NCBI GenBank assembly: GCA_023105745.1
Contig: JALGQZ010000018.1
Span: 13,268,273-13,332,272 of the forward strand
Direction of reading: 5' to 3'
DNA from: Austropuccinia psidii
Lineage: Eukaryota > Basidiomycota > Pucciniomycetes > Pucciniales > Sphaerophragmiaceae
DNA: 64,000 nt
Positions 12,210 through 25,027 of this stretch are shown here, piece by piece. How positions within the stretch are numbered: the first letter of the stretch is position 1; each line of letters opens with the position of its first letter. Position numbers and translations under genes: made by a program. Under the pieces are notes generated by a model that did no database searches, was not told the origin of the DNA, and saw only the letters and a program-made list of their open reading frames with translations.

Positions 12210-13394
12210 TACATACAAACTGTATTCATGTATGTCGCAATTTGCCAGTGTGTGTCTAACAAGGCCCTATAAATATTTTTCAAGAAAAAAATCTCTATTT
12301 ATTTTTATCAAGTATCATTTTCTAAAGTATTGATTACTATAATATCAATTCCTCTTACAATCATAATTTTTTTATAACTCAAATATCAAAAATCCACTTT
12401 TTTTTCTGTTTTTTTTTTACTTCATTCCTTGTTTATCTAATTGATTTGAGGTTCAACTTTTCTTCAAAAATAGTTTTTTATGTGTTTATTTTTATTTTAG
12501 TAAGAAAAAAGGATCCTAAATAACTTTAACTTACTTGGGTATTTAAATCGTTTTCCTTTTCCTTTCATTTGGTTTTCTTTTTTCATACAGACTTTAGAAT
12601 GAGGGATTTTTAGCTTTTTTATCATGTCTTTTATCTCACAATTTTTGAATAAAATTAATGTATGAATTGGTGGTCTCTAGTTCAATGTATCAAGATGAAT
12701 TCAGCTATAATAGCTTCATGTCGGAATATCATGAAGTCTTGATAGACATTTGTTTTTATTGTAATATGTTTCTTTTGGCTTACAAGCGATGAATGAAAAT
12801 TCTTCGCTGTTCTCATGGATCATCATCAGGAAATCGGCATGTCCGTTGGAAAAAGAAACAAGAGACCGCCTTTACTTACTGGCCTTATCAATGTCTTTGA
12901 CTAGGCATGAGATAAGAGTTACATTAGTTTATAAATTACTCAGGGTGGAATGCAGTTTTTAAGAATTTCGGCAATTTTCAATGCTAGAAATATTTGGATA
13001 GCCATACTTCACATCTTTGTAATCCTGCTACAGTTTTTGTGGAGTTGTATCCTGAATACTGAGAGGTCTTCTCAAAAGTAACTAAAAGCTAAGCGTTGAA
13101 AAAAAATGGAATAGCAGCCATTTACTTTCGAGGTTTTGATAGCAATATAATAAGGCAAACTAGTGTTATAATCCATTTCGAAATGTGTCAATGCGACGGT
13201 AGTAGTTGGATGGCCTCAATTGTAATGAGCAGTTGAAGTGTACAGCAGGCAAGTTAACATACAATGGGGTAGAATTCTTTTGCTGGATGTTCCCGAATCT
13301 TCACTTCGACAGCCAGCCAGACAATTTAAACGTTCTTGAGTGAGTGTAATCATAGGCCTTTCCAGGTTGCAATGTGAGTGATTGGGGTTCTTTC
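12210..13394. other. Intergenic, downstream of the HAD gene
   Basis: From about 12700 the base composition becomes less AT-rich than the surrounding repeats. No open frame of useful length was found on either strand. Part of this is probably the 3' untranslated region of the minus-strand gene that ends at 13395. I see no tRNA or other RNA gene. Confidence 0.4.
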
Positions 13395-14306
13395 CTAGGA
13401 TATCTCGATAGATTCATTCTTGAAATAAAACGATAAAATATTGATGACTTGAAACCAATCAGAAACTTGAATTATGGAATTTTTCGGCAGGGGTTTTATT
13501 TTAAAAGAAGAGTGAAACATGAGGAGTTGGACTTGAAGCGATTGACACAATTTTACGAAACTTGGCTTGGGACCAAAGACAATCGGAATCTCAACATTCA
13601 AAAAGCAAGCCAGATCAGTTTCTGAGTCACCAATATAAACAGAACTAGGATGAGTTTTATCCTGTTGCTTTGGTTGGTCTTGAGAGAGTATCCTATTGAT
13701 TTCGTTTAATTTATCGATTCCTGTCCTGATTCCGTTAGGTTCTTGACAATTTGGACTTTTTATGATTTGGGATCGATCTATTTGAATTTCATTAGCTCGA
13801 ATCGAAGTCAAAGAAGACAAGAAATCATCCGACAAAGATGACCTGATGAAATTTTCAGACCAAGAACAACTGATGATGTGTACTTCTTCAATCAAATTGC
13901 TTTCGATTTGACTGTCTTGATTATTTTTAATTTTTTTTATCCAATTAACAAATTCATTCCAACCGATTTGAAATTTTACTAAATTTGAATTTAAATTGAT
14001 TAAGAAATTCGCTGAATCAAAGAATTTATCTGATTTGATTAAAGATCTAATAAGTTCTTCAATTTTTTCAAATGATTTCAAATAATCATTTAATTCATTA
14101 TTCAAATCTTTAATTTGATTTAATTTCTTTTCCTGTTTAATTAAAAAATGTTCATAAATTCTCCGATAATTTAAATACTTTACTTGATTGGATAATTTTT
14201 TTTCTTGATCTTCTGGATTATTTAAATTATAACTAAAAGATGAACAAATCAAATGAGTTGTATCACTTGAAGTAATAGTCTTATCCCAATCCAAGAATAA
14301 AATCAT
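13395..14306 (-). CDS. HAD-superfamily phosphatase, phosphoserine-phosphatase-like (303 aa)
   Basis: A probable cytosolic phosphatase of the haloacid dehalogenase superfamily, substrate unknown. Motif I is LDWDKT at residues 5-10 (nucleophile Asp6, acid/base Asp8). Motif II is around IISCSWS at 144-150. A lysine candidate for motif III is Lys199. Motif IV is IGDSETD at 225-231 and would bind magnesium. Residues 30-140 would form the cap, rich in Lys, Asn and Leu and predicted helical. No signal peptide or membrane segment is seen. The ATG at 14306 is chosen because it sits just before the HAD strand, MILFLDWDK. The frame stays open upstream to about 14417 without an ATG, so a short upstream exon is possible. 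No introns are needed in the coding part. This is the only intact host gene in the window. Fungal relatives are mostly uncharacterised, so I give no symbol. Confidence 0.85.
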   Translation of the reverse strand: MILFLDWDKTITSSDTTHLICSSFSYNLNNPEDQEKKLSNQVKYLNYRRIYEHFLIKQEKKLNQIKDLNNELNDYLKSFEKIEELIRSLIKSDKFFDSANFLINLNSNLVKFQIGWNEFVNWIKKIKNNQDSQIESNLIEEVHIISCSWSENFIRSSLSDDFLSSLTSIRANEIQIDRSQIIKSPNCQEPNGIRTGIDKLNEINRILSQDQPKQQDKTHPSSVYIGDSETDLACFLNVEIPIVFGPKPSFVKLCQSLQVQLLMFHSSFKIKPLPKNSIIQVSDWFQVINILSFYFKNESIEIS

Positions 14307-14417
14307 TTCAATCTTCTTTCTCCGAAGAAATCGAAAAAGGATTGAATATGATGAAAAGTTGAAAATCGACAAATTTGGGGTTGTCTTTCGTTCGTCAGCT
14401 TCGAAGATAAATTGCAA

Positions 14418-14640
14418 TTTGGAGGTGACAGCGCGTTCAGAGAATCCGAGCGCTGATTTTTCTGGACCAGGTCACAACTCAATCATCTCAATTTATCTCT
14501 CAGCAATTACTTACCTCTTCTCAAGTGCTTAAACTGAATACAAAATCAAAGGATGACTTGAAAAAGTAGATTAATTATCAAATTTCTAATTTCATAGAAA
14601 TCTTTAATCAAATCAGAAAAAGTTGAATAATCTTGCTGTA
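14418..14640 (-). promoter_or_regulatory. Upstream region of the HAD gene with a possible 5' UTR intron
   Basis: On the minus strand a GAAGAGGTAAG donor-like sequence lies near 14509-14521, and an acceptor-like TTATCTTCGAAG lies near 14398-14410, about 100 bp downstream. This would be an intron in the 5' leader, or an intron joining an upstream coding exon. The stretch is more GC-rich than its surroundings. No TATA box can be singled out in such AT-rich DNA. Confidence 0.3.
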
Positions 14641-15452
14641 ATCAAGAGCTCCAATAACTGAAAAACAACATCAATAGACACTTTTAAGTTTATTTAAATA
14701 AAATAAAACATTTTTATGCCTTCTAGTCAGAGGAATATTAGGTGTTCTCAAACCTAGGAAAATCCAAACCAAAAAAACTTGATTTTGGCAAAAATCCTGC
14801 ATTTTGGCACAAATCCTGCATTTTGGCACTAAAAGTCCAAGCCTTAATGGTCTAAAAGGCACATTTCCATGGTACACACCCTGCTAAGTGCTTTCTACTT
14901 AAAAAATCCATATCCTTAATCCAAAAGTAAACATGCATAGTTAACCTTATTTTTATATTTCATTAATGAAATCCATATCTCATCAAATCACGTATCTTCT
15001 TAAAAATGTGGGCTGCTTTGATTAACCTTTTATTCCAAATATTTTTAAAAGAATACCTTTAATTAAGGAATTGAAATCATTTCAGGATGTAAATAAAGCC
15101 AAATATAATAGAGATTCTAAGCTAAATAATTATATGACACCATCAAAACTGATAAGTAGACAAAAAAATATTAGATTCAGGAAGACTAACCCTTTAACTT
15201 GTATATATATGTCATGGAATCTGATGAACTGATCCCATAATAAGTTTGAACAGCTATATCATACTATTAACAAGTCATTATAAAGGATGGTATTCATGGT
15301 CCAAAATGATAAATATTTTAAGATTTCATTTAAAAGCTTTATTGGTCATAGGCTTATCAGAATTGAGATCAAATTCAAATGGAGGGTCTTGAGGAAAAAA
15401 TGGGGGCTATTTAAATTCAGTCCAGGGAGGGTTTTGTTGTAAATACAGAAAC
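14641..15452. other. Intergenic sequence between the HAD gene and the repeat nest
   Basis: AT-rich sequence without a supported gene. It holds one short tandem repeat (14792-14829) and ends where the left LTR boundary of element A-minus begins. The open frame on the minus strand at 14671-14877 runs through the tandem repeat and I do not consider it a gene. Confidence 0.4.
14792..14829. repeat. Perfect 19-bp tandem repeat, two copies plus a partial
   Basis: AAATCCTGCATTTTGGCAC occurs at 14792-14810 and again at 14811-14829, head to tail with no mismatch. A partial copy of the second half (ATTTTGGCA) precedes it near 14782. No function is evident. Confidence 0.9.
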
Positions 15453-15892
15453 TGTAAGGTTTGTCTATGAAACTCTTGATCATATTAATAAAAATCAAGA
15501 GCCATATGACCTTCCTCAGTAGAAAATATACTAAATTTAATTATTATAAACACAAATTGAGATAATTACATAAAAAAGAGGAATTAATTATTATCAAATA
15601 ATTTAATAATAAGAAATGCTTAATAATTATAATTGTTCTATTATTATTATAGTCACTGACAGTTTCAATAATAAGAAATATAAAAAATCTTAATGAGAAA
15701 ATTATATGTGGAAAATAAGAATACTTAACCACTTATAAATAATAGAAAAATATTATTTATAAAAGAAATTATCACACGCACTGTTCAGAGAGAAATCTTC
15801 TAGAGAAATTCTATATAAAAAACTAATACTAGATAAAGAAATATATTAATTAAAATAAAGCTTACTTATAGTATTTAGTTAATACAATAAGC
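15453..15892 (-). repeat. 3' LTR of A-minus, distal fragment
   Basis: Reverse complement of the last 440 bp of the A LTR, starting with TGTAAGGTTTGTCTATGAA, the inverse of the LTR end. It carries the conserved block around the AGTCACTGACAG and TCTCATTAAGA motifs of the LTR. It is cut at 15892 by element D and resumes at 23331. Confidence 0.85.
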
Positions 15893-18800
15893 ATGAAAAA
15901 GGTGCTACCCCCTCCATAGGTGGTAGCAGGTTAAACCTAGCTCTAACCAGGTCTGCAGTTTTCTGCATACTAGGCTCTAACTTTCTATTATTATTTGGCT
16001 ATATTCCAAGCCACATTTTCAAGGTTTGAAAATACATCACATAATATTAATTGAATTTTGTATTAAATGAAATTGCTCAAGAATTCTGTATTCCAAGGAA
16101 TTTTTTAAAATCCAAACCAACAACTTTTAAATAAAGATAAAGCCAATAAGTATTCTCTATATTTTTGGATATCAATCCAACCCAAATTATTTGCTTTAGA
16201 CATCTTCTATCACATATTTTAATGAATGCATTTTTTATTTTGAAATAATTTGATTAGATTTTCATATTTTAAAACCCAAAAGATATCAATCACAATATTT
16301 TTCCTTGAATCTTTCCTCATCATCAGTGCCTCTCAGTCAAGAAATAAAGCAGAATAGGAATTTTCAATAACTTGTTTTTCTTGTGGTCTTAGTTTTTTTT
16401 TTCCTTCAAGAAATTTCTCCCAAATAAACATATATTACTTTTCCATCTTAAAATTGGATAGATATCTTTCAAATTACTTGTGAAATTCAAATTAAAAATT
16501 AATTTCTTGAAAAAAAAAACATCAAATTTTGATTTCCATTGCCTTTATTTATGGCTTTGGATTTTTTATCTGAAACATGAGAGACATTTTTTATCTATCC
16601 TTAAACATAAAATAAGGCCTCCAATTTCAAAAACAAAATCCCTCAATATATCATTCAATACACACTAGACCCGAAATTCTGAACCCAAATTACTTTTGAA
16701 AAAAAAAATTCTCAATTAACCTTGTCTCAAAGTAGTTATCTTATTGAATTAAACCTCATATTATACTACTCTTGTGAGGAGATCAAAACCAGCTTGTTTT
16801 CTTAATAATTTTAATTTTAATTCAAAAGAGAAAAAATCAAGATTAAATGGAATTTTATTGATCAAGGAAATAGAATAAATAATCAATCCTTTGACTCAAT
16901 TAGAATTCTAAAAATAAATCCTACTTATTCATGAAGTAAAAGATATCTGCATTTAAAATAAACTTATTTTAAAATAATCAGAGACTATAAAAAAGCTGAA
17001 AATTCCTCCCAAAGCTTTGAAGACTCTGAATTTTTAAGGTAAAAGAAGCTACAATTAAAATAAGCATTAACATTCAAAGCAGTAGAATTTTATTATCCTG
17101 TGAATAATATTTCAATAGAGATAATTTGTGTCACTGAAATTCCTGGATATGGAGGTCAATTAATATTAAATTTTCAATTTCCACTTTATTCACATTTTAA
17201 TCTAGTTACCATGGTGATATATTATGATAGACTATTATGATTTGAGATTTATGAACAATTCTTATTAAGCTAAACCATACTTTGGCCAAAATAAATATAA
17301 GTAGAAATAGAGATTGATAATTAAGATTCATGGAATAAATTTGAAACTCTAAAAACTTAAATTTACCAAAAAATAAGTATGATTAATTTTCAAAATTTCA
17401 GAACTATTGATAAACACCTTCATGAAGATTTCTTTGGTGCAAAATTTCCATTTTGGTAAAATAATACTATCATAGCTTTGCAAATTCCCCCTTTCATAAA
17501 TAAATGTTCAATCGAAAATTTATCCATGTTTCCTTTCACCTGAAATCTTCTTGGATGGTATGTATATAAATATGCCACACCTACCTGATGGTGAAAATGC
17601 TTTGTTTAAAAATAGATGAGCTTACTGAGAAGTCCCGAATATTTCTATAATAGGTGTTTTCCCTAAATATGAAATTTCCACAAGAATATGCTTCCAATAA
17701 CTCACCTCAAATATATTCCAAAGGATTGATAAGCTTCCTCTACAGTTGATAAGTGGATGATTTTAAATATATTTCTTAATTAGCCTTTGGAAATCTGAAA
17801 TTATATTGGAGCAAACAAATTTGAAGATGAATCAAATTGAATTTTATCAGTGATACCCACAGGATATCCTGCTTAATTTTTTTGATTCTTCAGAGGGGAA
17901 TTTGAATAAAGTATCTTGATTGTATGATTCTGATGAATTTTTTTAAATGATCCCTTCAATCACTAAATATTATTCACACATTTGCATCTACATTTTTATA
18001 AAGGGTTACACATTTCTTTAAAGGTGAAATTGGGTACTATAGCCTAATTGAACTGTTTTAAATAACGTATCAATTTATCCCAGATTTATACAACACATAG
18101 AAATTTAAAGATTGAAGATCATACTATTCCATTAATCTCCACAAATCTGGAAGGAAATCTTGTGGTGAAAACGTGGTTTGTCACTTTCCCCAATTATTTC
18201 AAAGTTAAACATGCTTGCATAAAGGAACTTAGCTAAATTAATCTTGAAAGGAATCTTTTATTATGAACCCTCTTTTACTACTGAAACAAGAACTGTAAAT
18301 ATATTTCATGGTAATAAGCTATGGTCATTCTTTAATTGTTGTGTGTCGTTGGAAGAATCATGAAATTCATATCAATAAATTTTAAAAATCCTCTTCTATT
18401 CCTCATTTTTTTCAAAAATAAACCATTTAATTATATCAATCTTCTACCTAGTATCAAGGATTTAGATATATCTTATGGAGAGCAATTTCAAAGTGGTTAA
18501 TCTGTCAAATTTTGATTAAAGAATATTTTCATAACTGTATTCAAGTACTAATCAGTAAGCGGATACAAATCTTTTAGATTTAAGGAATTCTTTATTATAG
18601 AGTAGTAATTTATCTGATTAAATGAAAATGAGAGTTTTCTTGAGTATCCAAACAGCATATACTAAATATAGAACTATATGGTGTGTAATTTCCTTCAATT
18701 CTGAAAATATTTATGAATTAAGATTTAGACAATGTAAGTAAAATTTGCATAGAAATGTTTTGTGAGTTTTGGAGGTTTCCTTCAAGATTTTCATGTAATT

Positions 18801-20163
18801 TAGGCACAACTTCTTCCAAACTCTGCTCCAACCTGCCTTGAAACCACCCCTATCGGCTGGATTGGAGCCTGGTTGAAGCCAAGTCACAAAATGATTGCAT
18901 ATGGGGATAATTCACAATTTATTCTTTCCATAAACTCCTAAAACAACAAATTTCTGAAATTTTCTCAGGAGGTCTTTTTCAATGGACTTACTCTTGATAT
19001 CAGGTTAATCCTATCATGAGAATGTCCTCTAGAAATCTATTTAGAATTTTGAACAGAATGATAAATCCTTCATTCCACTTTCATGAAAGTTAGTTTAATC
19101 ATATTTAGAAACTTATATCAAATATAGATCAATATTTATTTGAATCTATTTTTTTCAACAAGGACTCATTATTCTGAGATGGATGTTTTCTTAAATATGG
19201 ACCAATTTATTATAAGATTAAACATTTATTAAGTTTTTGGACATTCCTTCTGTCAAATAGTTAATTATAAATTTCATTTTTCCGGGAGATTTCATTTATT
19301 AATTTTGAGCTTCCAATCATGAGAAAGAAACATTTGAAAAGAAAAAGGAATTTTTTATTGATATTTATTTAAATTCTAGATTCTTTTATATATATTTCTT
19401 CCCCAGAAAAAAAAATTTGAAATAATTTTTTTGATAATTTCAATTTTGCATATATTCAGGCATAAATCAATTATTATATTGAGTTTTTTTCAAACATTTT
19501 TTAGAATGTTTGTTCATTAATTAAGAGATTTAATTGATCAATTCCTGAATTTTATGTTTCAAATAATTTTTTTAACAAATGAAAGACAACACCCATAATA
19601 ATTTTTAGTTTTCAATGATTTTTTCATTATATTCATGTTACAAAAAAGGAATATTAATTTCTCACTTTATTGGAATCTCTGATGTTTTCTGAAACGTGGT
19701 TGTTTGCTAAGAAACGCCATGTTTGAAAATATGAATTTATGATTATCATTTTCTTTACAAATTATAAAAACATGACCCCAAGGAGCTGATGAACGTATTA
19801 ACCAGTGAGTGAAAACCCTTCATTTCTTTCTTTATTTCTCCTTCACTCTGTAGCTGACTTGTGTGGTTTTTTCCCAATTTCATCTTTATTTCAGATAACT
19901 TCTGAATTTTATTTTTTTATTTCTTGTATTGTTTATATGTTTTACTTTCATGTTTCTGGTCAAAATTACTCCCGATAAGCCTGTCTTTTTGTTTTTTTGC
20001 TTGAATCTTTGTGTTTTTTTTTCTTTTTTCAATTATATTTTTGATCTTGAGATTATTTTTTCTACAAAAAAATAGTTTTTTTTAAAAAAACTTTCTTTTT
20101 CTAATTTTTTTTAAGTTTTCTTTTTTTAGTGTGGATGTGGATACACTGTAATCAGATGGTTAC
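15893..20163. other. Left interior of element D: no genes seen
   Basis: About 4.2 kb of very AT-rich sequence without a supported reading frame. A patch near 18820-18900 is less AT-rich and contains inverted-repeat-like pieces (CCAACCTGCC and GGCTGGATTGGAGCC), possibly a small older insertion. I see no RNA gene. Confidence 0.4.
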
Positions 20164-21968
20164 TGTGAGCCTTAGAGGTAATTTCATATACCCAAAAGAC
20201 CACAAATACAAAATTAACATATAAATATAAATAAAATTAATTTATTTATATTATTAAAATAAAAATCAAAATATAAATAGAAAATTATATTCACAATTGA
20301 AAATTTAATTACAATTTAAAAATAAAATTAAATTAAATTTTGAAATTGTCAAATTACATTTATACTTGAAAAAATTAAGTAAAAATTAATTTTTAACAAA
20401 ATTGTGAAAAATTAAATAAAATTATTATAACTTTTTATCCAATAAATAAACATATAAAAATTACTTCACCATTGGATTCCTCATAAAAAATCAGGTGGGG
20501 TCACCTCTGGATGAAATTTCTGTAACTCAACTCTAAATAAGTTTAAATTAAGTTTTTAGTATTTTCAATACAAAAGTTGAAAATCCTCAAAACTTTAATT
20601 TAATTCACACCAAATGTGGTGTTAACCATCAATTTTTGTGTTAAAATTGAGGTGTTGTGTTTAGTTTAGAAGTTATGAGGAATTGAAGTATTTTCAATTG
20701 AATTCAATTGAAATGTCAAAATGTGCATGTGAATTACATAAGTGAACTTTGATTTACATATGAGGTATCAATTATTACTGTATTGAAATGTACAACTCAA
20801 TTGAATTACATATGTAGTTATAAGTATAATACATGATGAGGAATTAAAGGAAAAATAAATTGGAAAGATTAAATTTGGGGGGGAAAAGGAACTCCAGCTC
20901 TAAGGGGGAGCTAGACCCCCAAACTCCTTGCTGACAGGTGTAGGATGTCAAAATTCACGCAAACGTTCATCACTCTTGGCCTGGAATTGAGTTACAGGGT
21001 CTGTGGACTCAATTGATGATGAGGTTTTGATACCAACTGGGGTAGTTTTAGCTGTTGCCGAGAGGGTAAAACTACCCTTAAGATAAAAAAATCATAGTAA
21101 AAACAATTTTAACTGGTTTCTACGCTTCTTACACACATTCTGACGTGTTTTGAAGGCTCTAGAGCAGGTATTGCTATAGTAATGGCTGATTTAAGGGTCT
21201 AAAATGGCTAACATTGGCTTAAACCAGCCCTTTTTTGGTCCAAACCAGGGTTCAATGATGCCATAACTGGCTTTTCTGCTGTCAGACTGTTTTTCACGAC
21301 TGACAAGAGTGGATTTTACTTTTGGAGTAAGAAAATTGATGGCTATAAAAGAATGTCTTCTTTGCCCCACTTTTCTCTTCATGTTAGAATCTTTTCCTTT
21401 TATAATTAGTTTAAACACTGTTAAAACAATCAATAAAACATTCCAACCAACTGTTTTAAATCAATTTAAACCTTTTAACCACGTGAAAAAATGATTATAA
21501 TCATTGTTTGTAACTCTTATAATCATTTTTACCCCTGAACCACCCCAGAAGTGAATTAAAGCATCTTTCATCACTGTGAACTTTGTCACTTTGTTTCCAA
21601 ATTCACTCTGGTCACTTTTGGGCGTGTTTTCTCTATGATATTCTTTTTAAAGACTTTGTTCTTTAATTAATTGATTGCAATTCTTTGCTCAATTAATTCC
21701 AATTGAAATTGCTCTTGAACAAATTTCTTTTGTAGCCTTAAAATATCTCTTGTGGAGTATTTTTTGGATAAATTTTTATTGTTGGTAAAACAATAAATCT
21801 CTATAATATTATTGTTTTATACTAATAAAGTTATAAACAATGAAATTGGCGTGTTTTCTCTTAAAAATAATATTTCTTACTTTTTTCAATTGATTTTTAC
21901 CTTATACAAATTTTGAGGACAGGAAAAGTACTTGATTATTAATCAAAGTTTCATATCCACACCTTACA
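20164..21968 (+). mobile_element. Solo LTR of family B (1805 bp) inside element D
   Basis: Starts TGTGAGCCTTAGAGG and ends ACACCTTACA. It is flanked on both sides by a perfect 5-bp duplication, GTTAC (20159-20163 and 21969-21973). Its sequence matches the LTR at 61225-63018, including the TTAAAATTGAGGTGTTGTG and GTATCAATTATT blocks. With one LTR and an intact duplication it is a product of LTR-LTR recombination. It dates insertion of B after D. Confidence 0.93.
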
Positions 21969-21973
21969 GTTAC

Positions 21974-23280
21974 CTTGATTTCAGCTTATTCACACCCACA
22001 CCATAAAAAAAACTTGAGAAAATTCAAATTTTTACCAAAAAAAATTAATTATTTTTTTAAGAAAAATTCACATTTTTTTTTGAAAAAAAACCTTTGACAG
22101 ATGAAAAAATAAAATTGAAAAAAGTATATATCCAAGTCAAATAAAAATTATTCAAAGTAAAAAAAAATATTGTCATGTCAAAATGACCAAAAATAAAAAC
22201 TTAAAAATGAGATTGTTATTATTTCTTTTAATGAAATTGAATCTTCCTGATTATTTTTGATTTTGTTGATTTTTTTTGATAAATTTACAGAAATCAACAC
22301 CAAAAAAATGAAAACTGAGACATACCAAAACTTATAAGCTGTAAAAATTGAATTTTTCAATTTATTGTCCAATTGGAATATGTATAATTGATGGAAAAGC
22401 TGATTGAGTATGAAAAACTGTTAGATAGTATCACTCAAACTCAAGGATTAGAAAATAAAACATAATCATTTGTAAAAATGCTAATATTTCTTTATTTTAA
22501 GAGCAACAAACCTCATAGGTAGGGGATTTTGAATTGAGAAATTTTTTATAGTGCAAGTTTCTGTATTACCAGGAAGAAGACTGATAAGCCTTATGAAATC
22601 CATTTGAATCATATAATCAATATTTAATTCTTATAAAAAAATTGAGTAAGAAAGATAATAGTACAAAGACTCTACACAAATTATATTCCCTATGATTTAT
22701 CTAGAGGATGAGTTTAATGTATGGCTCCCAAAGCTCATTCCCAATTTTTTTATTTAAAAATTCTCTTTGCAAACTAAATTTCAATTTACAGTAAGGAATA
22801 ATGGGGATAAAATATATTTATCAAAGCATTAATTAATTGTTTTTATATATCCTCTACATGCTATTTAAGATTTTTTAGAAGAGGGAAAAAAACCATGTGG
22901 AGGATGATTCACCTCAAAAATATCTCATGAATATATGAATTTTTCCATAAATTGCAGTTTTGACTTCAAAAGAAATTAGAGATAAATGGGTCAAGTAGTT
23001 TAAGTATAGAAGAGGAAAGGGGCTTTCTGTGAAATTAATTCACAGATTTCTTTGAAAGAAATTTATATTTTTGTTCCAAGCAATTTTCATTATGGATTTT
23101 ATTTGAGTAGAGAGAGCTTTAAATTGAATGTATTAGTAAAACAATAAAGACAATGGTAAATCCATATTCTTCTTTTTCAATTGAGTAATATTCTTGATTA
23201 CCAAAACTGTGGCTCAAATGATATTCAAAGATATTTCAAGGTTAGATCTGTGTTCACTCAGGTTTAAATAAGGTTAGATC
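21974..23280. other. Right interior of element D: no genes seen
   Basis: About 1.3 kb of AT-rich sequence between the solo LTR and the right TIR. A frame at 22178-22372 on the minus strand is lysine/isoleucine/serine-rich and looks like chance. Nothing else can be supported. Confidence 0.4.
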
Positions 23281-23330
23281 TGGGTCGAACCTGCTATCTC
23301 TGCAAGCAGGGATAGCCTTTTTTTCATAGT

Positions 23331-25027
23331 GAACAAGTCAAACAACAACAGTGATAGTATTGATTAATGTTTATAAGTTAAAAGCATTCCCAAAATCAAT
23401 ATTTCTAAATAAATCAATTATTTTTATGTAAAAAGAAGATTTAAGGATTGTTGGAGGAATTTGTGGATTTAAAAGATACTTGAAACAAAATTTTTATAAG
23501 ATAAAACCAATTATTTGTGATTGAAACAGTATAAGATATATTTTATTATTTAGGTTTCTTAATTTAAAATTTATAAATAATAAAGTACTTCAATAATTAC
23601 TTCAATAATATAAGATGCTATAATAGGATAGAATATTGACTGCTTTCAAATGTCTTATTGATGGACTTATGAGGAAGGACAAAAATGGTAATGAAAAGGC
23701 TTCTTTTATGCCTGCAGAACAGCTCTAACTCTCAATAATTTATATAGAGGGTGTTCTAAAATTAAAACAGAAAAACCACAGTTAAGCATAAGGCTCTTAA
23801 TATAATTTAGCTTATTTTTCATCTTGATTTAAAGCTACCAGTGTTATTCTTAGCTCCAAGTAACTTTAATCCTCAATTGACCTTATTATTTCAATTTTTG
23901 ATGCAAAATTATTTGATTTATATTAAATTTCATCACATCGAAAGGTTGAAAATGAACTTTCAAGCAAAACTCCTTTTAAATAAGATTCTTAATAAATTTT
24001 CAAAAAAATCCTAATTTTGTTTATGGATAATTAAGAAGTATTTTCAAGCCTAACTTCAAAGGAATCCTACTGATAAGAAATCCTTGCAAATTATTAATAC
24101 ATAGATCACATCAAATTGTACACTGTGTGAAATCTTTAAGTAATTAAATTCAGAATTGGATTTTGTATGAATTTTTGAAATTATTGCTATTTTTCCACAT
24201 AAGAATAGCAATACATACTAAAACTTAACTTTTGATAAGAAAGAAATTATTTTAAACTTGAATTTAAGCTTATTTAAGCTTAAATAAGCTTCAAAATCTC
24301 TTAAAATCTTGATTAAAATCCTGCATATAGGAATTTACCCTTTGACACCTTGTAATACTTTTCAAAAAGAAGGATAAACCAGTCTAAGCTTTAATGTTCA
24401 ATTAAAGTCTAATATTAAAGTTTAAATAAGATTTAAAATTATTTAATACAGGAGGATAAACTTATTTGGGGTCTTTCAGATCATAAAAGTTTTGTACCCT
24501 GGTTGTTTTTCCTTTTTACCATTTGTCCCACCTTTTTGAATGAATTTTTCCCTTTTATTTAGAGATTTAAACCAGTTTTAACTGAGCCCACACAGTATTC
24601 AAAGCCTGTATGGAAAGTCCTTTGCCAATTCATTTAATATAGACATCACCTTAAATATAACTTCATTGTTGTAAGCTTGCATTACCTTTATGCAACTTTA
24701 AAATTAAGCTTAAATTTAAGAATTCAAAATTTTAATAAAAATATCAAAGCTGTATATTTATACTGTGAGATTCTTAAACCTTCCAATAAAACAAGAAAGA
24801 GCCATTTTTGGGTATAAACCCCTATGGGTATACCCTATGTTATTTTTGCTGTAGAATCCAAAAAAGAGATAATATTTATAAGTTTGTTTAACATACATAA
24901 ATCCATACTTATTTTTTATTTTTTATTTTTTCAAATTAATTTGACAAGTCTGTTAATGACCAAATCGAACTTATAGGAAGCTATATATGGCCTTTTTGGT
25001 ATGCTATACATACCTTACTGGCTCACA
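23331..25027 (-). repeat. 3' LTR of A-minus, proximal fragment
   Basis: Reverse complement of the first 1.7 kb of the A LTR. It ends at 25027 with CTGGCTCACA, the inverse of TGTGAGCC. The AAGCTT inverted repeat (about 24264-24292) and the GC-rich motif (about 24812-24838) are present. Together with 15453-15892 it restores a complete LTR. Confidence 0.88.

Larger units (their letters stand above)
15893..23327. mobile_element. Element D: 7.4-kb non-coding element with imperfect terminal inverted repeats
   Basis: The two ends are imperfect inverted repeats of about 55 bp. The left end (from 15893) begins ATGAAAAAGGTGCTACC. The reverse of the right end begins ATGAAAAAAAGGCTATCCC. Both continue with a GGTAGCAGGTT or GATAGCAGGTT block and a ...CTCTAACC / ATCTAACC block. 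Each TIR contains its own small hairpin (CTACC...GGTAG; CTATC...GATAG). Subterminal copies of the CTAACC motif occur twice at each end. The ends interrupt an A-family LTR precisely. The duplicated site is imperfect (left CAATAAGC, right about AACAAGTC), suggesting an 8-9 bp target duplication as in hAT elements, but this is uncertain. No open frame of transposase size exists, so D is non-autonomous or fully decayed. It contains solo LTR B. Confidence 0.65.

Noticed and set aside
15885..23339. A clean 8-bp target duplication for element D
   Set aside because: The two sides (CAATAAGC and about AACAAGTC) align poorly; only a weak imperfect duplication can be claimed.
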